A DNA stretch of 40,799 nucleotides from Acidobacteriota bacterium. Lineage in GTDB: Bacteria; Acidobacteriota; Vicinamibacteria; Vicinamibacterales; UBA2999. Position 1 is the stretch's first letter. Each line of letters opens with the position of its first letter. The stretch is from the NCBI GenBank assembly GCA_947465645.1, contig CANIBQ010000044.1, positions 1 to 40,799 of the forward strand, given 5' to 3'. Of the stretch, positions 31,162 to 38,270 are shown one piece after another. The notes under the pieces were generated by a model. The model saw nothing but the letters and a program-made list of their open reading frames with translations. It did not search any database and was not told where the DNA came from. The position numbers and the translations under genes were made by a program.

Positions 31162-32148
31162 ATGGACATCAGCAAGGGCACCGTAGGAATTCTGGCCGCT
31201 GTCTGCCTCACGGCTGGGGCGGCAGGGGCCTACCTGGCTGGCCGAGGCAGCGGGCCAGCCACGGAGCCGACCTCGCAGGCGCAGGCTATCAGCCCCGATC
31301 CCTCGATCGCGGCCAGCGAAGGGAGCGTCGAGCAGTCGGAGGGTGTGATCGCCGAAGGCCCGACGGCCGACACCGTGGAGCCGCGCTCGGTCGCGCCGGC
31401 CCGGCCCGCGCCGGCACCGCGCCGCGCTGCACCGCCTGCGGCGGCTCCTCAGAGCGTGCCCAGGTCAACTGCGGGACGCGTGGCGAGCGCGCCGGAGCCT
31501 GTCGTCGAACAACCGGTGTATGTCCCGCGTGAAGAGGCGCGGGTCGCGACGCCGCCCGCGATCGAGCCAGTACGCACGTTCGAACCCGAGCCGGCACGTG
31601 CTCCCGAGCCGCCGGAGCCCCAGTTCGAAGAGCTGATCGTGTCGGCCGACTCCGTGGTCGGCCTCGAAGTTGAAACGTCGATCACCAGCGAGAGCGCCCG
31701 CGTCGAGGATGCCGTCGTCGCGCGCGTGACGCGCGACGTCAGGGTGGGCGATCGCGTGGCGATTCCCGCCGGCTCGAAGGCCCACGGTGAAGTGACGCTC
31801 GTCGAGCGGGGCGGGCGGCTCCGCGATCGCGCGCGTCTCGGCATCCGGTTCACGTCGGTCGTCCTCGCGGACGGCACGCGGGTGCCAATCGAAACCGAAA
31901 CCATCTACCGCGAAGGCAGCGGACCGGGCAACGAGAGCGCGGCGAAGATCGGCGGCGGCGCGATTGGCGGCGCCATCATCGGCGGTATTCTCGGGGGCGC
32001 CAGGGGGGCGATTATCGGCGGTACCGCAGGCGCCGGCGCTGGCACCGCGGCGGTCATGGCGGGCGGGCGCAACCCGGCGACGCTGCCGACAGGCACCCCT
32101 GTGACGGTGCGTGTCGCCAAGCCGGCGACAGTGACGGTCGAGAAGTAG
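31162..32148 (+). CDS. Membrane-anchored glycine-zipper protein with VirB10/TrbI-like beta domain
   Basis: A 328-residue protein. An N-terminal hydrophobic segment (GTVGILAAVCLTAGAAGAYL, residues 6-25) anchors or exports it. A long Pro/Ala/Glu-rich spacer (about 30-150) follows, then a beta domain (VVGLEVETSITSESARVEDA, then RVGDRVAIPAGSKAHGEVTL) whose 'I-P-A-G-S-x-x-x-G' element is also found in VirB10/TrbI proteins, and a glycine-zipper stretch near 255-295 (GGGAIGGAIIGGILGGARGA). The Pro-rich spacer suggests it spans the periplasm, with the zipper possibly inserting in a membrane. A GGGAG site lies upstream of ATG 31162. No other secretion-system gene is near, so a structural envelope role is more likely than conjugation. 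Function is inferred. Confidence 0.72.
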   Translation: MDISKGTVGILAAVCLTAGAAGAYLAGRGSGPATEPTSQAQAISPDPSIAASEGSVEQSEGVIAEGPTADTVEPRSVAPARPAPAPRRAAPPAAAPQSVPRSTAGRVASAPEPVVEQPVYVPREEARVATPPAIEPVRTFEPEPARAPEPPEPQFEELIVSADSVVGLEVETSITSESARVEDAVVARVTRDVRVGDRVAIPAGSKAHGEVTLVERGGRLRDRARLGIRFTSVVLADGTRVPIETETIYREGSGPGNESAAKIGGGAIGGAIIGGILGGARGAIIGGTAGAGAGTAAVMAGGRNPATLPTGTPVTVRVAKPATVTVEK

Positions 32149-32180
32149 GGTCAGGAGTAAGATCGCGCGCAGGAGTGACT

Positions 32181-32708
32181 ATGACCAACCGATTCTTGCT
32201 CGCGACCGCCGTGGCTCTTTCGTTGACGATCACGCTCGCCGGACAGGTACAGAAGAAGGAGCTCCCCGGCGTCCGCAACTACTCGCGCGTCGACGCCACC
32301 GTCGGCTGCGGAGGCGCGGTTGATCCCGCCGCCATGGCGGGACTCCAAAAAGAAGGCTACGTCTCGGTCATCAACCTGCGCCTCGCCAACGAAGAGGGCG
32401 CGGACGTCGACGCAGGACGCGCCGCCGCGCAGTCGGCAGGCCTCAAGTACATCCACCTTCCCTTCAATGCGGCGATGCCCGACACCAAGGTTGTCGACAG
32501 CTTCCTCGCGGCCGTGGGTGACAAGGTCAACCAGCCCGTCTTCATCCATTGCGGCTCGGCGAACCGTGTCGGCGCGGTGTGGATGATCAAGCGCGCGCTC
32601 AAGGACGGCTGGACGATCGATCGCGCACGCGCCGAGGCTGAAGCAATCGGTCTCAGCAGTCCGCAACTGACCGCGTTCGCCACCACCTACATCAACGCCC
32701 ACCGCTGA
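32181..32708 (+). CDS. Exported dual-specificity/tyrosine phosphatase-like protein (DUF442/BLH type)
   Basis: A 175-residue exported protein with signal sequence RFLLATAVALSLTITLAGQ. The catalytic loop is FIHCGSANRVGAVW, with Cys124 and Arg129; only four residues separate them, against five in classical tyrosine phosphatases. That shorter HCxSxNR loop is, as far as I recall, usual for the DUF442/beta-lactamase-hydrolase-like phosphatase family. The upstream YVSVINLRLANEEG strand and HLPFNAAMPD region also fit. Substrates are unknown; a periplasmic location is expected from the signal peptide. ATG 32181 is chosen because AGGAG (32171-32175) is five bases before it; the in-frame GTG at 32175 overlaps that site. 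It is followed 22 bases later by the decarboxylase gene. Confidence 0.78.
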   Translation: MTNRFLLATAVALSLTITLAGQVQKKELPGVRNYSRVDATVGCGGAVDPAAMAGLQKEGYVSVINLRLANEEGADVDAGRAAAQSAGLKYIHLPFNAAMPDTKVVDSFLAAVGDKVNQPVFIHCGSANRVGAVWMIKRALKDGWTIDRARAEAEAIGLSSPQLTAFATTYINAHR

Positions 32709-32730
32709 CGTGCCCGGTTCCTAGTTCCGG

Positions 32731-34179
32731 ATGGAGCCGTCAGAGTTCCGCCGCCACGGGCACGCGCTCGTTGACTGGATCGCGGAGTATCTGTCGGGGA
32801 CGGAGAAGTACCCCGTGCTGCCGCGCGTCTCGCCGGGAGACGTCCGCAACGCGCTGCCCGCGTCGGCGCCCGAGCGTGGTGAATCCTTCGACGCGATCGT
32901 CGCGGACTTCGAGCGCGTGCTCGTTCCGGCGCTGACCCACTGGAATCATCCTGGCTTCATGGCGTACTTCGCGAGCAGCGCGAGCGCGCCCGGCGTGCTC
33001 GCCGAGTTCCTCGCCGCGGCGCTCAACCAGCAGGCCATGCTCTGGCGCACGTCGCCGGCGTCCACCGAGCTCGAGGAAGTGGCGCTGGGATGGCTGCGCG
33101 ACCTGATGGGGCTTCCTGAGGCCTTCGAAGGCGTGATCTATGACACCGCTTCAATCTCGAGCCTGCACGCACTCGCGGCGGCGCGCGAGGCGTCGGTGCC
33201 AGGCGTGCGGAACGAAGGGCTCGCCGGCCGTGGCGAGCTGCCAGGGCTCAGTGTCTACTGCTCCGAGCATGCGCACTCGTCCATCGACAAGGCGGTGATC
33301 CTGCTTGGGCTCGGACACCGCGCTCTGCGCCATGTGCCGGCCGACGATCGCTTTCGCATGCGCGTCGACGCGCTGCGGGAGGCGATTGCGGAAGACCGCG
33401 CAGCCGGCCTCATTCCGGTCGCAGTGGTCGCCACGGCCGGAACGACATCGACGACCAGCGTCGATCCCATACGGGATATCGCGGATGTCTGCCGGCGCGA
33501 AGGCATCTGGCTGCATGTCGACGCCGCCTATGCGGGTGTCACCGCGATCATGCCGGAACACCGGATCCATTTCGATGGCTGGGAGGACGCAGACTCCATC
33601 GTCGTCAACCCGCACAAATGGCTGTTCACGCCGATGGATCTCAGCGCCTTTTACTGCCGCCGCATGGACGTCGTGAGACAGGCGTTCTCACTGGTGCCGG
33701 AGTACCTGCGGACGGCGGAAGGCTCGCGCGGCGTCCACAACCTCATGGATACCGGAATCCAACTTGGCCGGCGGTTCAGGTCTCTCAAACTGTGGATGGT
33801 GCTTCGGCATTTTGGCGCCGATGGCGTGCGCGCGGTGCTGGCTGAGCACATCCGTCTGGCCCGACTCTTCTCGACGTGGGTGGACGCCGACCCCGAATTC
33901 GAGCGCCTCGCACCGGTGCCTTTTAGTGTCGTCTGCTTCCGCGCGCGGCCCCGCGCGATGGCCAACGCGTCAATTGCAGAGTTCGACGCGTTCAACGAGC
34001 AGTTGCTCGACGCGGTCAACGCGTCAGGTGAGGTCTTCCTGTCGCATACGCGATTAAACGGGGTGGTGGCACTTCGCGTGGCCATAGGCCATCTCAACAC
34101 CGCAGAGCGCCACGTCGCACGAGCCTGGCAGTTGCTGCGCGAGCATGCCGATCAGCTTCTCTCGTCGCGCCGTCGTTAA
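32731..34179 (+). CDS. PLP-dependent aromatic-L-amino-acid decarboxylase (group II)
   Basis: A 482-residue group II decarboxylase. The N-terminal part (MEPSEFRRHGHALVDWIAEY; HWNHPGFMAYFASSASAPGV) matches aromatic amino acid decarboxylases word for word in places, the cofactor aspartate is in WLHVDAAYAGVTA (about 263) and the Schiff-base lysine is K296 or adjacent in VVNPHKWLFTPMD. The C-terminal LRVAIGHLNTAERHVARAW closes the family pattern. It decarboxylates Trp, Tyr, Phe or DOPA to the amine; the exact substrate is not determined by motifs visible here. ATG 32731 is used, 22 bases after the phosphatase gene. A structured spacer separates it from the downstream barrel gene. In bacteria such enzymes make tryptamine or phenethylamine, or form part of natural product paths, none of which is visible here. 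Confidence 0.92.
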   Translation: MEPSEFRRHGHALVDWIAEYLSGTEKYPVLPRVSPGDVRNALPASAPERGESFDAIVADFERVLVPALTHWNHPGFMAYFASSASAPGVLAEFLAAALNQQAMLWRTSPASTELEEVALGWLRDLMGLPEAFEGVIYDTASISSLHALAAAREASVPGVRNEGLAGRGELPGLSVYCSEHAHSSIDKAVILLGLGHRALRHVPADDRFRMRVDALREAIAEDRAAGLIPVAVVATAGTTSTTSVDPIRDIADVCRREGIWLHVDAAYAGVTAIMPEHRIHFDGWEDADSIVVNPHKWLFTPMDLSAFYCRRMDVVRQAFSLVPEYLRTAEGSRGVHNLMDTGIQLGRRFRSLKLWMVLRHFGADGVRAVLAEHIRLARLFSTWVDADPEFERLAPVPFSVVCFRARPRAMANASIAEFDAFNEQLLDAVNASGEVFLSHTRLNGVVALRVAIGHLNTAERHVARAWQLLREHADQLLSSRRR

Positions 34180-34204
34180 GGCCCTGCAAATTCTACGTTC
34201 GTTT

Positions 34205-34280
34205 CAGCTCGTCCGGCATTGCGGGCACCTCGCTTGCACACCTCAAGGCCGGAGACGAGCTGTCGCGAACACGCGACAGC
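34205..34280 (+). promoter_or_regulatory. Structured leader with two overlapping hairpins ahead of the barrel gene
   Basis: CAGCTCGTCCGG (34205-34216) can pair with 34249-34262 (CCGG-ag-ACGAGCTG), closing a 32-base loop. A second, perfect hairpin pairs GCTGTCGCG (34259-34267) with CGCGACAGC (34272-34280) around AACA. The two share bases 34259-34262, so they cannot both form. The second ends three bases before the GAGGAGGA ribosome binding site of the next gene. This may be a translational switch or a structured terminator of the decarboxylase gene without a T-run. Confidence 0.45.
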
Positions 34281-34295
34281 CTGAGGAGGACGGTC

Positions 34296-34733
34296 GTGCT
34301 GGTGCATTCACCGGCCGCGGCGCGCGCCGACTGGTTGCTCACGCCAGGCCTGGGCACCACCTTTGGCGCCGACACCAATGGAAACGAACACTTCACCTAC
34401 GGCGCGTCGCTCGGTTGGATGGGCGCCGGCATCATGGGGTGGGAGGCAGATTTTTCGTACACGCCGGAATTCTTCGAGGGGAGCGACGGCGATTTCGACT
34501 TCACGGGTGACAGCAACGTGGTGACAGCGATGGCCAATGCCATCATCGGCGTCCCGGTGGGCGGTCAGACCGGTGGCGGCGTCCGGCCCTATTTCGCCGC
34601 GGGACTCGGGTTGCTCCAGAGGGAAGTCTCGAGCGATGACGCGCTGTTCACCATCAATAACAACGAGTTCGATCTCGGCGTCGGCAACTTCGATTTCTGG
34701 AAAGCCACGGCGGGCGTCACGTTCCGCTGGTAG
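34296..34733 (+). CDS. Small outer-membrane beta-barrel protein lacking a normal signal peptide
   Basis: A 145-residue protein whose sequence alternates in strands of an OmpA/porin-like 8-stranded barrel: ADWLLTPGLGTTFGADTNGN, HFTYGASLGWMGAGIMGWEA, VRPYFAAGLGLLQREVSS and a last strand WKATAGVTFRW ending in the aromatic residue recognised by the barrel-assembly machinery. The mature start is clear at ARADWLLTPG. However the frame before it, from the GTG at 34296 (ideal spacing to GAGGAGGA), supplies only VLVHSPAAA, and even extending further upstream (LRRTVVLVHSPAAARAD) gives a signal peptide with almost no hydrophobic core. A small deletion in the signal sequence, or a sequencing error, would explain it. 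Therefore possibly a decaying gene. Function unknown. Confidence 0.62.
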   Translation: MLVHSPAAARADWLLTPGLGTTFGADTNGNEHFTYGASLGWMGAGIMGWEADFSYTPEFFEGSDGDFDFTGDSNVVTAMANAIIGVPVGGQTGGGVRPYFAAGLGLLQREVSSDDALFTINNNEFDLGVGNFDFWKATAGVTFRW

Positions 34734-34789
34734 TAGGCAGTCGCGCAGTAGGCCGGCGTAGGCAGTCGTGCTGCCTACCGCCTACTGCG
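34733..34789. repeat. Inverted array of GTAGGCAG microrepeats (hairpin)
   Basis: GTAGGCAGTCG occurs at 34733-34743 and 34758-34768 with a GCAGTAGGC unit between. CGCAGTAGGC (34745-34754) pairs perfectly with GCCTACTGCG (34780-34789), and inside it GTAGGCAG (34758-34765) pairs perfectly with CTGCCTAC (34771-34778). The structure fills the gap between the ends of the convergent barrel and SixA-like genes and parallels the GTTGTCR array at 24806-24896. Confidence 0.8.
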
Positions 34790-34800
34790 AACTTCCCGCG

Positions 34801-35247
34801 TCACGGCTTTATCCTCCACACTTCCTTCCACTGATCTCCATCGGCTTCGAGCGCGACGCATCCGTGCAGCGGAAAGTCGAATGCGGGCGGGTCGGCGGCC
34901 GTGCCGCAGAGCAGGTGCAGCAATGCCGGCAGGTGCGGCATGTGGCCGACGACCATGATCGATCGCGTTTCGCCGGCGAGCTGGTCGCGCATCCATGAGG
35001 GCGGATCGTCGGATTGCAGGCCTCGCGCGGCGCCAAAGGCCGCCAGTGGATTGCACGCACGCCAGTAGGCCTCCGCCGTCTGCCGCGCTCTCAGCTTCGG
35101 GCTGTGCCAGACGACGTCCGGCTTGACGCCGCGGTCGCGGGCCTCGCCGGCGAGTCGCGCCACAGCAAGCCGGCCCGACTCCGACAACGGGCGCATCGAG
35201 TCCTCGCCGGGGCCGACTGCGTGACCGTGATGCACGAGGTAAACCAT
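34801..35247 (-). CDS. SixA-like phosphohistidine phosphatase (histidine phosphatase superfamily)
   Basis: A 148-residue histidine phosphatase of the short SixA type. It begins MVYLVHHGHAVG, where the classical RHG is replaced by HHG; the catalytic His (residue 7) is retained and the flanking Arg is lost, a change I recall from other SixA-like proteins. The other marks are RPLSESGR, WHSPKLRARQTAEAY and the second histidine in IMVVGHMPHLPALL. SixA removes phosphate from histidine of phosphotransfer proteins; the partner here is unknown. ATG 35247 is preferred to the upstream in-frame TTG at 35262 because it starts directly at the beta strand as in SixA. It diverges from metK, whose promoter and leader occupy the 226-base spacer. 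Confidence 0.85.
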   Translation of the reverse strand: MVYLVHHGHAVGPGEDSMRPLSESGRLAVARLAGEARDRGVKPDVVWHSPKLRARQTAEAYWRACNPLAAFGAARGLQSDDPPSWMRDQLAGETRSIMVVGHMPHLPALLHLLCGTAADPPAFDFPLHGCVALEADGDQWKEVWRIKP

Positions 35248-35297
35248 TGGTGATTTCCGCAACCTGGCAGCGTTTCTCCGTAGCCGTGGGCCGGGCC

Positions 35298-35327
35298 TTG
35301 TCAGGCCGGCCTTTCGAGTTCTATACT
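35298..35327 (+). promoter_or_regulatory. metK promoter
   Basis: TTGTCA (35298-35303, five of six with the -35 consensus) and TATACT (35322-35327) are separated by 18 bases. Transcription would start near 35334, giving a leader of about 140 bases before the metK start at 35474. It reads away from the SixA-like gene. Confidence 0.65.
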
Positions 35328-35356
35328 GTTGTGTTTCGGGCGCGCGGCGATTTCAC

Positions 35357-35422
35357 CGACTTGATGGGCCGCGTCGCTGGTGTAGAAGAGCTGCACCGGC
35401 AACCCATACTATCTAAGTCGCG
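35357..35422 (+). ncRNA. Candidate riboswitch aptamer upstream of metK
   Basis: The leader folds compactly. P1 pairs CGACTTGAT (35357-35365) with ATCtAAGTCG (35411-35420), one base bulged; TGGG next to it faces CCCA across the junction. Inside, GCTGGTGTAG (35376-35385) pairs with CTGCACCGGC (35391-35400) in a ten-base hairpin with an AAGAG loop. The conserved-looking CGGCAACCC follows, recalling the CGGCAACC of the SAM-I/SAM-IV family, but the P2 and P4 arms of those classes are absent. The 3' strand of P1 overlaps an antiterminator half (GTCGCG, 35417-35422). Position before metK makes S-adenosylmethionine the natural ligand to propose. Confidence 0.6.
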
Positions 35423-35428
35423 AAGCCT

Positions 35429-35464
35429 GGGCCCGCGACCAATTCGCTGGCCCTTTTTCTTTTT
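35429..35464 (+). terminator. Intrinsic terminator (attenuator) in the metK leader
   Basis: GGGCC (35429-35433) pairs with GGCCC (35449-35453), and after one C/T mismatch GCGA (35435-35438) pairs with TCGC (35444-35447) around CCAAT. TTTTTCTTTTT (35454-35464) follows at once and abuts the AGGAG ribosome binding site of metK. A competing antiterminator pairs GTCGCG (35417-35422) with CGCGAC (35434-35439), which would break both P1 of the aptamer and the terminator stem. Confidence 0.82.
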
Positions 35465-35473
35465 AGGAGCACC

Positions 35474-36610
35474 ATGTCCCGCTACATCTTCAGCTCAGAA
35501 TCGGTGTCCGAGGGACATCCCGACAAGGTCTGCGATTACATCTCGGATTCGGTCCTCGACGCCTGTCTCGAGCAAGATCCGCAGAGCCGCGTGGCCTGCG
35601 AAACGTTGTGCAAGAGCGACACGGTGGTGCTCGCCGGTGAGATCACGACCAACGCGAAGCTCGATTACGAGAAGATCGTCCGCGCGGCGGTCAAGGAGAT
35701 CGGATACACCGATCGCAGCGAGCCCTTCTGCGACACGACGCTCAAGGTGATCTCGCTCCTGACCCGGCAGTCGAACGAGATCTCGCAGGGCGTGACGGCG
35801 ACGACGAGCCAGAGCGGCGACCAGGGTGCCGGCGACCAGGGCATCATGTTCGGCTACGCCACGAGCGAGTCTCCCGAGCTCATGCCGCTGCCCATTCTCC
35901 TCGCCCACAAGCTCACCAAGGGACTGTCCGACGATCGCAAGGCCAACAAGGTCAACTGGCTGCGCCCCGACAACAAATCGCAGATCTCGGTGCTCTACGA
36001 GGGCAACGAGCCGAAGGAAGTCACCGCGGTCGTCGTCTCGACCCAGCACTCGCCTGAAGCCGACCAGAAGAAGATCACGGAGTACGTCCGCGAAGAACTT
36101 GGCCCGCGCATGCTGGGCGCGTGGTGGAGGCCGGACGTGACGCTCTTCGTCAATCCGACCGGCAGCTTCACCCACGGCGGTCCCTCCGCGGACGCCGGCG
36201 TCACCGGCCGCAAGATCATCGTTGACAGCTACGGCGGCGCCGGGCGCCACGGTGGCGGCGCGTTCAGCGGCAAGGATCCGTCGAAGGTCGATCGCAGCAG
36301 CGCCTACTACTGCCGCTACGTGGCCAAGCAGGTGGTGGCGTCAGGGCTGGCGTCGAAAGCCGAAATCCAGGTGGGCTACGCCATCGGAATGGCGAAGCCG
36401 GTGTCGGTCAAGGTCGAGACATTCGGTACCGGCGACGAGCGCGCCGCCGCCGAGTTCGTGATGGCCGCGTTCGACTTCCGCCCGCGCGCGATCATCGACC
36501 GCTTCGACCTGCTGCGGCCCATCTACCGCAGCACGACCAACTACGGTCACTTCGGTCGGCCCGGACTTCCGTGGGAAGTTGTGGAAAAGGCAGTCGCGGT
36601 AGCCAAGTAG
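35474..36610 (+). CDS. metK: S-adenosylmethionine synthetase
   Basis: A complete 378-residue methionine adenosyltransferase, which joins methionine and ATP to make S-adenosylmethionine in the cytosol. The ATP and methionine sites are intact: SVSEGHPDKVCDYISDSVLD (8-27), the GDQGAGDQGIMFGY loop, TRRP-equivalent region, NPTGSFTHGGPSADAGVTGR and the phosphate loop GGAGRHGGGAFSGKDPSKVD. AGGAG lies four bases before the ATG. The length is normal for bacterial MetK. It is transcribed alone behind a riboswitch-like leader (35357-35464) whose terminator would stop transcription just before this gene, consistent with feedback by the product. A stem-loop at 36621-36649 separates it from the convergent lipoprotein gene. 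Confidence 0.97.
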   Translation: MSRYIFSSESVSEGHPDKVCDYISDSVLDACLEQDPQSRVACETLCKSDTVVLAGEITTNAKLDYEKIVRAAVKEIGYTDRSEPFCDTTLKVISLLTRQSNEISQGVTATTSQSGDQGAGDQGIMFGYATSESPELMPLPILLAHKLTKGLSDDRKANKVNWLRPDNKSQISVLYEGNEPKEVTAVVVSTQHSPEADQKKITEYVREELGPRMLGAWWRPDVTLFVNPTGSFTHGGPSADAGVTGRKIIVDSYGGAGRHGGGAFSGKDPSKVDRSSAYYCRYVAKQVVASGLASKAEIQVGYAIGMAKPVSVKVETFGTGDERAAAEFVMAAFDFRPRAIIDRFDLLRPIYRSTTNYGHFGRPGLPWEVVEKAVAVAK

Positions 36611-36620
36611 GGGTGAGTCT

Positions 36621-36649
36621 CTGAGGCCGGCCTTCGGGCTGGCCTTCAG
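36621..36649. terminator. Bidirectional stem-loop between metK and lipoprotein gene
   Basis: CTGAGGCCGGCC and GGCTGGCCTTCAG pair around a TTCG tetraloop with a single bulge. The right arm overlaps the stop codon of the minus-strand lipoprotein gene (36646-36648). No T-run follows on either strand, so it is probably a Rho-assisted or RNA-protecting hairpin serving both converging genes. Confidence 0.6.
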
Positions 36650-37140
36650 AAGAATTCGTACCAGCGCCGCGGGCGGTCGCCGACCGCCTTCTGCACCTCG
36701 CCCACCTGCGCGGCCACCTGCTGCGCCTGCGGTTCCGCCACACCGATCGACACGAGTATCGACTGCAGGTCGTTCTGCAGCGTCTCCACCTGCCGCTCGC
36801 TCAATTCACGCGCGGCGACAGTCGTCCAGAGGCTGTGCGCCAGCCGCTGGCCGGCCTGCTCGTTCACCGTCTTGCCGACCAGTACGTTCGACGTCCGCCG
36901 CGTCAGCTCGTTCACGGCCGGCATCTCGTCACTCTGGCGCGGGTACTTTCCGAGATCGTGGGCAAGGTCCTCGGGCCCGGCGGGATCCCGCCTCGCCACG
37001 TTCTGCAGGTCGTGCGAGATGTCCAGAAGCTCGTTCTGGATTTCCGCATTGACCGGCGGCATCGGACCGTCCGCCTGGCGGCACGCTCCAAGCGCCAGCG
37101 CGCTCACGAGAATGATTGCGTAATGAACCGTCGATTTCAT
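36646..37140 (-). CDS. Putative lipoprotein of unknown function
   Basis: A 164-residue exported protein. The N-terminus MKSTVHYAIILVSALALGAC carries a lipobox (LGAC) with Cys20 as the expected lipidation site, so the mature protein is membrane-attached. The rest is helical and charged, with repeated heptad-like spacing (IQNELLDISHDLQNVARRD, then LSERQVETLQNDLQSIL), suggesting a coiled coil, and ends in an aromatic RRWYEFF. I do not recognise a family. ATG 37140 is the only start giving the signal peptide. It lies 32 bases downstream of modC on the same strand and might be part of the modABC transcript, but nothing in the sequence ties it to molybdate. Function unknown. Confidence 0.75.
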   Translation of the reverse strand: MKSTVHYAIILVSALALGACRQADGPMPPVNAEIQNELLDISHDLQNVARRDPAGPEDLAHDLGKYPRQSDEMPAVNELTRRTSNVLVGKTVNEQAGQRLAHSLWTTVAARELSERQVETLQNDLQSILVSIGVAEPQAQQVAAQVGEVQKAVGDRPRRWYEFF

Positions 37141-37172
37141 GAGATGAGGGTGACGCAAGGACGAAGCGGCTG

Positions 37173-38264
37173 TCAAGAACGGGGCGCCTCGCGCTCCATC
37201 GCTGTCACGGCGGTGGCCTTGACGACCGCCCAGACGTAGGCGTCGTCGTGCAGCCCGAGCGCATCCCCCGCCGCCCGCGTCACGAGCGCCGTCAGCGGAA
37301 AGCCGCAGTCGAGCGTCACCCGCAATATCCCGCCGTCGGCGGCGACCGCGACGATCCGCCCGCGCCACTGATTCTGCGCGCTGACGCCTGCCGGCTCGTC
37401 CCGTGACAGCGTGACGTCCTCCGCCCGGATGCAGACGTCCACCGGCGAGCCCGGCGCGGCGGCGCCCTGCGCATGGACGACGCTGGTGCCGACGCGGATG
37501 CTCAACAAGCCGCCGGACGCCTCGAGAACGACTCCCGCCGCCACGGTTTCGATGCCCACCAGACGAGCGACGTCGGCGTTGACCGGACTGGCGAATACAT
37601 CGCGGGTCAGCCCTGACTGCACGATCCGTCCCTGTTCGACGACCAGTATCCGCTCCGCGAGCGCAATCGCGTCGTGACGATCGTGCGTGACAACGTAGGT
37701 CGGAATGTCGAGGCGGTTGAGAAAGCGCTTGAGGCCCGGACGAATCTCGTCGCGCGTCGGGCCATCGAGCGCCGCCAGCGGCTCGTCGAGCAGCAGCAGC
37801 CTCGGGCGCCGGCTGATCGCGCGGGCCAGCGCGACGCGCTGCTGCTGGCCACCGGACAGTTGTCGCGGGTAGCGGTCTTGGAGGCCGCCAAGCTGAAACT
37901 CCTCGAGCAGCTCGCGGACTCGAGCGCCCTGTGCCTGGCGCTCTTCGTCGTGCAGCGCAAACAGCATGTTCTGCTCGACCGTCATGTGCGGAAAAAGGGC
38001 GTAGTCCTGGAACATGAAGCCGATGCGGCGCCGCTCCGGTGGCAGGTTGATCCCCCGGCTCGCGTCGAACCACGGCTGTGCGCCGTACGCGATGGTGCCC
38101 GTTTCCGGTCGCTCGAGTCCGGCGAGGCAGCGAAGGATGGTGGTCTTCCCGCTGCCCGATCGTCCAAGCAGCACCGTCACCGCGGGACGCTCGAGCGGTT
38201 GTGAAAACGCGGCGCGGATCGTCGTACCTGAGGCGAACCGCTTCTCGAAATCGACTGACAGCAC
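37173..38264 (-). CDS. modC: Molybdate ABC transporter, ATP-binding protein
   Basis: A 363-residue ABC ATPase. Walker A is GRSGSGKTT (34-42), the signature is QLSGGQQQRVALARA, Walker B is LLLLDEPLAALD and the switch histidine is in YVVTHDRHD. After the ATPase domain a C-terminal TOBE/Mop-like domain (WRGRIVAVAADGGILRVTLD) binds or senses oxyanion, as in ModC. It powers molybdate (or tungstate) import together with ModB and ModA encoded immediately upstream on the same strand. GTG 38264 lies six bases after the modB stop. The gene order modA-modB-modC and tight spacing mean one operon. Molybdate versus tungstate or sulfate is decided by the partners and by the Mop-domain regulator across the divergent promoter. 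Confidence 0.93.
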   Translation of the reverse strand: MLSVDFEKRFASGTTIRAAFSQPLERPAVTVLLGRSGSGKTTILRCLAGLERPETGTIAYGAQPWFDASRGINLPPERRRIGFMFQDYALFPHMTVEQNMLFALHDEERQAQGARVRELLEEFQLGGLQDRYPRQLSGGQQQRVALARAISRRPRLLLLDEPLAALDGPTRDEIRPGLKRFLNRLDIPTYVVTHDRHDAIALAERILVVEQGRIVQSGLTRDVFASPVNADVARLVGIETVAAGVVLEASGGLLSIRVGTSVVHAQGAAAPGSPVDVCIRAEDVTLSRDEPAGVSAQNQWRGRIVAVAADGGILRVTLDCGFPLTALVTRAAGDALGLHDDAYVWAVVKATAVTAMEREAPRS

Positions 38265-38270
38265 GCGGCC

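Noticed and set aside
31162..32148. VirB10/TrbI component of a conjugation or type IV secretion system
   Set aside because: Only a short beta element is similar and no other secretion gene is in the window; a general envelope protein is more likely.
32709..32730. GTTCCTA-type microrepeat before the decarboxylase gene
   Set aside because: Only two imperfect units; too short to call a repeat array.
34205..34290. Cyclic-di-GMP (GEMM) riboswitch before the barrel gene
   Set aside because: Some bases recall the motif, but the conserved GEMM core and tetraloop-receptor arrangement are not present; left as an unassigned structured leader.
35340..35430. Canonical SAM-I or SAM-IV riboswitch
   Set aside because: CGGCAACC is shared, but the P2 and P4 arms and spacing of those classes are missing, so I do not assign the class.
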